From NCBI RefSeq assembly GCF_017874475.1, contig NZ_JAGGLO010000014.1, positions 1 through 36,910 of the forward strand: DNA of 36,910 nucleotides, written 5' to 3'. Below, piece after piece: positions 34,026 through 36,910 of this stretch (position 1 is its first letter; every line of letters starts with the position of its first letter). The notes below the pieces were generated by a model. The model was not told the origin of the DNA. It worked only from the letters and a program-made list of their open reading frames with translations, and did no database searches. This DNA is from Anaerococcus degeneri. GTDB taxonomy: Bacteria > Bacillota > Clostridia > Tissierellales > Peptoniphilaceae. The translations under genes were made by a program, and so were the position numbers.

Positions 34026-35486
34026 TTATAGGTCTAACTCATTCCTCTTTACCTGTGATAGTTGCTTTTCTCGTTCCTGTAACTCCTCTATACAGGTCTT
34101 AACTTTTTCAGCTTGTGCCACTTCTTCTCGTATCTCTAATATTTTATTGTATAGGCTCTTTTTCTCTTTCTTCAAAGCGGCAACTTCTGTTTCCCATTTG
34201 GATATATTCAAGGTCTTACTTTCTCCTAAATGTTCTTTCAAATATCTCTTTGCACTTTCAAATAAAATAATCTCTGCTGTATGTTCGTTGTAAAAATCTT
34301 CCTGTCTGCTTCTCTTTGTCTTGGTATAGGCTTTGTAGGTGTCCTTGTACTTCAAATATTTTTCTGATTGGTCTATGAGTTGTGTTTTTTCATCAATCTT
34401 CTTCTCGGTATCTTTTAAGGCTCGTGTTGTCTTGTAATTCTTATCTCGTAAATTAGTAATGCTTTCTTTTAATTGATTGATATTTGTAATGTTTTTCTCT
34501 TGTAATAGCTGATAACTTTCAATATATTTCTCTAAGTCTGCATTATTCTCATCTGCATTTTTACGGATAAGATTTTCAAAGATTGACAATAAATTTTCTT
34601 TGGGTGGGAGGGTGGATTTTATATTTTCGCTCTCTGCTTTTTCTTCTTTTCCTATTCCTCTTATCCAATTTAGCAAGGCTTTTATTCTTCTTGAAATTTC
34701 TCTTAAAATCATATTTTGATGTTTGATTTCTCTATTGATATTTCCTCTGTCTGTAGCTATACCTTTCTTTTCCATTTGGGTTGCTGATACTCCTAAATGA
34801 ATGGTCGGTATTTGTTCTATGCCTTGTCTTTGGTAAGAACGATGATCCACTTTGTCCTGTATGCTATTTTCTTCAAGATACTTGTTTGTAATATCTGCCC
34901 ATGCTTTTCTCCATTCTTCTGCTTTGTCTTGTTCGTTCCAATCGGTTGTATTTATTTTTCTTGTTTTGTAATTGCCATTTTTTAGTTTTACCTTTTCTCC
35001 GTTTTCGTCAAGGATATATTCCTTTTTTGATTTTGCTCCCCATGTTGTATCTTCGTTTAATGGTCGCATGGTAAGTAGGATATGACAATGTGGATTTCCA
35101 TCATTTTTATCATGTAGGGCAATATCGGCACACATACCTACTTTTACAAAATTTTCTTTTACATATTCTCGTACAAGATTTATTTGTTTCTCTCGGTCTA
35201 ATTCTTTGGGTAAGGCTACTTCAATTTCTCTTGCAAGTTGTGAGTTTTTACTTTTTTCTATTTTTTCAACACTATTCCATAATGTCCCTCTATCTAAAAA
35301 TTCCTGTGGTGCATTTTGTGGTAAAAGAATTTCTGTATGTGTTATTCCTCCTTTTCTTGTAAAGTCATGGACTATACCGTCATATTCGTTTTTTATCTTT
35401 TCGCCACTGCGATAAGCGGAAGCTGCTACTGCACTTTTGCCTTTACCTCTTGAAATAATCTTTATACAAAGATGATATATCGCCAT
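34026..35486 (-). CDS. MobA/MobL (MobQ) relaxase of IME3
   Basis: A 486-residue relaxase from the ATG at 35486 after AAAGGAGG. Motifs as in the IME2 enzyme: AVAASAYRSGEKIKNE, KIEKSKNSQLAREI and NPHCHILLTMRPL. Its length equals the IME2 relaxase. The N-terminal 220 residues are almost unchanged, while the coiled-coil part carries most substitutions (for example TLPPKENLLSIFENLIRKNA against TLPLKENLQSIFENLIRENA). Confidence 0.92.
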   Translation of the reverse strand: MAIYHLCIKIISRGKGKSAVAASAYRSGEKIKNEYDGIVHDFTRKGGITHTEILLPQNAPQEFLDRGTLWNSVEKIEKSKNSQLAREIEVALPKELDREKQINLVREYVKENFVKVGMCADIALHDKNDGNPHCHILLTMRPLNEDTTWGAKSKKEYILDENGEKVKLKNGNYKTRKINTTDWNEQDKAEEWRKAWADITNKYLEENSIQDKVDHRSYQRQGIEQIPTIHLGVSATQMEKKGIATDRGNINREIKHQNMILREISRRIKALLNWIRGIGKEEKAESENIKSTLPPKENLLSIFENLIRKNADENNADLEKYIESYQLLQEKNITNINQLKESITNLRDKNYKTTRALKDTEKKIDEKTQLIDQSEKYLKYKDTYKAYTKTKRSRQEDFYNEHTAEIILFESAKRYLKEHLGESKTLNISKWETEVAALKKEKKSLYNKILEIREEVAQAEKVKTCIEELQEREKQLSQVKRNELDL

Positions 35487-35550
35487 AAAAGAAAACCTCC
35501 TTTCCATTTTTCGGTATGGTTATAGTGGCGATAGATAAGACTTCCTAAAG

Positions 35551-35576
35551 AAATCGGATTGCTTTTTATCCGATTT
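35551..35576 (-). terminator. Terminator between oriT and relaxase gene (IME3)
   Basis: AAATCGGAT pairs with ATCCGATTT. The T tail on the minus strand is interrupted (TTTCTTTAGG), so it is weaker than the IME2 copy. Confidence 0.6.
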
Positions 35577-35686
35577 CTTTTGGGAAGTACACAAGGGGTA
35601 GGAAATTTATTTCCGTAGGGGAATGTAGTTCCCCTGTATCAGCGTAAGCTGATATGCCCTCTGCTAAGAGCCTTCGGAGAACGCGC

Positions 35687-35715
35687 ACACCTGTTAAGGT
35701 GTATATGTGCGCCCT
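35687..35715 (+). other. oriT of IME3 with IncQ-type nick core
   Basis: Inverted repeat ACACCT/AGGTGT (35687-35692, 35697-35702) followed by TATGTGCGCCCT (35704-35715), one base from the IME2 core. Same place and strand as in IME2. The rest of 35487-35755 holds GC-rich hairpins and no gene. Confidence 0.78.
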
Positions 35716-35755
35716 TGTAAACAAGGGACTATTCATCTATGTCCGTTTCGTCCTC

Positions 35756-36049
35756 TTAGCTTTCTATATTTTGATTTTCTGTTTCTTCTCTGCTTTCTAT
35801 AATTTTTAGTATTTTGAGATTTGCTTCTTCCTTACGAATTAAAGATGTAATCAACTGATAAAATTCATCTTTGGTTAGATTTTTACTTTCGGTAAAGATA
35901 CTTTCAAAGACTGCTCCTTTTTCATATATTCTTTTATCTCTCTTTTTTCTTTCTTCCTGTTTCTGCTGACTGATGAGCTTTTTTCTTTTGTTTTGTAACT
36001 GCTTGATTTCTTCATCTGCCATTAAAATTTTTTCTTCTATGTTTTTCAT
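35756..36049 (-). CDS. DUF3847 family protein of IME3
   Basis: A 97-residue protein from the ATG at 36049, with AGAGGA upstream. It shares QKQEERKKRDKRIYEKGAVF and FTESKNLTKDEFYQLI with the IME2 protein, but its C-terminus diverges and ends earlier. Accessory role at oriT inferred from position. Confidence 0.75.
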   Translation of the reverse strand: MKNIEEKILMADEEIKQLQNKRKKLISQQKQEERKKRDKRIYEKGAVFESIFTESKNLTKDEFYQLITSLIRKEEANLKILKIIESREETENQNIES

Positions 36050-36087
36050 TTTCTCATTTCCTCTCTTTCTAATTTTGAGCAAAGAAA

Positions 36088-36117
36088 AAACAGTAAACCT
36101 TTTTTGATTTACTGTTT
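36088..36117 (-). terminator. Cargo-cassette terminator 4 (after membrane-protein gene)
   Basis: AAACAGTAAA pairs with TTTACTGTTT, followed by a T run on the minus strand. Same core and same position before DUF3847 as terminator 2 in IME2. Confidence 0.8.
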
Positions 36118-36165
36118 CTGTGGTAATTTTTATTAAATTGTTAGTTCTACAAACTGGGATTTGTT

Positions 36166-36699
36166 TTAGTTATCTCCCATTTTCTTTAATTCCATATGTA
36201 ATACACAAGCAAATACCATCTCAATAATACATGCCGCAACAGCAACCGTTGTGCCGTTTAATGCACATCCTAAAATCAAAGAAATCATCGGAATGGAAAT
36301 TGCAGCAACTGTATATCCCTTTGATTGATACAACCATGAATATGGAAATAAATGTGCTCCAAACACCATAGCGTATACCATAATCATCTTTTCCGGAACC
36401 GCACTAAACACCCACATAACGATTAATAAATAAACCATTTGATTTAAGGTGAAAATGAAGCCTAATTGTCCAAGTGGATTTTGTTTTGAAAAGATATCCA
36501 CCTTTATAAGTTTACCAATTAGCCAAGACAGCGGTAATAATGGGCATGAACAGCAAAACACCAATAAATTTTTCATATTCATATTGATATCTAAAATTGA
36601 CACAAGTACTATCAGAAGCCATATAATCACCGATGCCATGATAAATGGTAATCCTTTTTTCTGCTGAATTGCAATTTCTTTTCTTAATTTATCCATCAT
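36166..36699 (-). CDS. Small polytopic membrane protein, unknown function
   Basis: About 177 residues with five hydrophobic segments (for example FIMASVIIWLLIVLVSIL, MVYLLIVMWVFSA, AAISIPMISLILGCAL). It resembles a family I recall as DUF7010, function unknown. Starts at 36699 or 36696, since an upstream in-frame GTG overlaps GGAGGAG. It is the cargo cassette between the TnpW-like gene and DUF3847. Confidence 0.65.
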   Translation of the reverse strand: MMDKLRKEIAIQQKKGLPFIMASVIIWLLIVLVSILDINMNMKNLLVFCCSCPLLPLSWLIGKLIKVDIFSKQNPLGQLGFIFTLNQMVYLLIVMWVFSAVPEKMIMVYAMVFGAHLFPYSWLYQSKGYTVAAISIPMISLILGCALNGTTVAVAACIIEMVFACVLHMELKKMGDN

Positions 36700-36743
36700 T
36701 TTCTCCTCCACAAATTCAAATTTGTTTATCTATATTGACTAAT

Positions 36744-36752
36744 ATTATAGCA
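36744..36752 (-). promoter_or_regulatory. Cassette promoter, extended -10 (membrane-protein gene)
   Basis: TGCTATAAT, 22 bp beyond the TnpW-like stop. It shares AAATGnTATAATATTA with the IME2 cassette promoters. Confidence 0.6.
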
Positions 36753-36773
36753 TTTTTTAGTTATTTTTTCTAC

Positions 36774-36910
36774 TCACTCGCTACTATCTCCTTTAGAATG
36801 TATTACCTTGAATAACTTATCTTGAAATGTTTCCTTGCTCTTTTTATCAAAATATATCTCTGTTACAAAGGTCTTTCCATTTATCTTCTTTGTAAGAATA
36901 CCATCAGGCT
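36774..36910 (-). CDS. tnpW: TnpW-like transposon protein, partial
   Basis: The last 44 codons are visible; the start is beyond the right edge. LTKKINGKTFVTEIYFDKKS and ETFQDKLFKVI follow the TnpW pattern. It is diverged from the copy at 11971 and lies in the middle of its element rather than at the end. Confidence 0.7.
   Translation of the reverse strand, partial: PDGILTKKINGKTFVTEIYFDKKSKETFQDKLFKVIHSKGDSSE

Larger units (their letters stand above)
32988..36910 (-). mobile_element. IME3: third Tn4451-family element, partial
   Basis: Its TTGACAA end (33009-33003) and GA junction (32988) match the corresponding end of IME2. Within the window, in reading order, it has a TnpW-like gene, a membrane-protein cargo gene, DUF3847, oriT, a MobQ relaxase and a methyltransferase cargo gene. 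The recombinase gene and other end should lie beyond 36910. Confidence 0.8.

Noticed and set aside
1-36910. tRNA, rRNA or CRISPR loci
   Set aside because: No cloverleaf with T-loop consensus, rRNA core sequence or regular repeat-spacer array was seen on reading either strand.

Overview
The window is an AT-rich, low-GC stretch made almost entirely of mobile DNA. Nearly every gene lies on the minus strand, so the genetic reading direction runs from high to low coordinates. Codon use and gene families (CD1108/CD1110/CD1112-type conjugation proteins, Maff2, DUF4315, DUF3847, TnpX-like recombinases, FeoB, ABC exporter-fold transporters) point to an anaerobic Firmicute. An anaerobic coccus of the Peptoniphilus/Anaerococcus/Parvimonas sort would fit, but the genus cannot be fixed from the sequence.

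Region 1 (1-11944) is the conjugation module of an integrative conjugative element (ICE). In reading order it holds the 3' part of virD4 (coupling protein), an AbiF-type toxin gene with its upstream structured RNA, an ssDNA-binding protein, Maff2, VirB6/TrbL, a small membrane protein, PrgI, VirB4, an orphan DNA methyltransferase, a 987-residue NlpC/P60 peptidase, DUF4315, and a BspA-like leucine-rich surface protein that runs off the left edge.

Region 2 (11945-26423) is a 14.5-kb Tn4451-family integrative mobilizable element (IME1) inserted in virD4. It carries a TnpX-like serine recombinase at one end and a TnpW-like gene at the other. Between them lie a replisome organizer, a PcfB-like protein, a MobQ relaxase with an oriT, DUF3847, a sigma-like regulator, and an iron-uptake cargo: feoABC, a heterodimeric ABC transporter and a divergent AraC regulator.

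Region 3 (26424-36910) holds a 654-bp central virD4 piece, a 5.7-kb element (IME2), a 225-bp exact duplicate of part of that virD4 piece, and the start of a third element (IME3) that leaves the window. IME2 and IME3 share similar relaxase, oriT and DUF3847 genes but carry unrelated cargo: an EamA transporter with a His-rich tail and a ClbS/DfsB-like protein in IME2, and a SAM methyltransferase and a small membrane protein in IME3. Each of these four cargo genes sits in a cassette with a TATAAT promoter at its start and a CAGTAAA hairpin terminator at its end.

All insertions lie at GGA glycine codons of virD4, in the same codon phase, as expected for recombinases that cross over at a GA dinucleotide. 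Joining the two ends of IME1 in a circle would create a TTGACA-17-TAGAAT promoter facing its recombinase gene. With virD4 in pieces, the ICE as shown cannot make an intact coupling protein unless the elements excise. The 5' end of virD4 should lie beyond the right edge.
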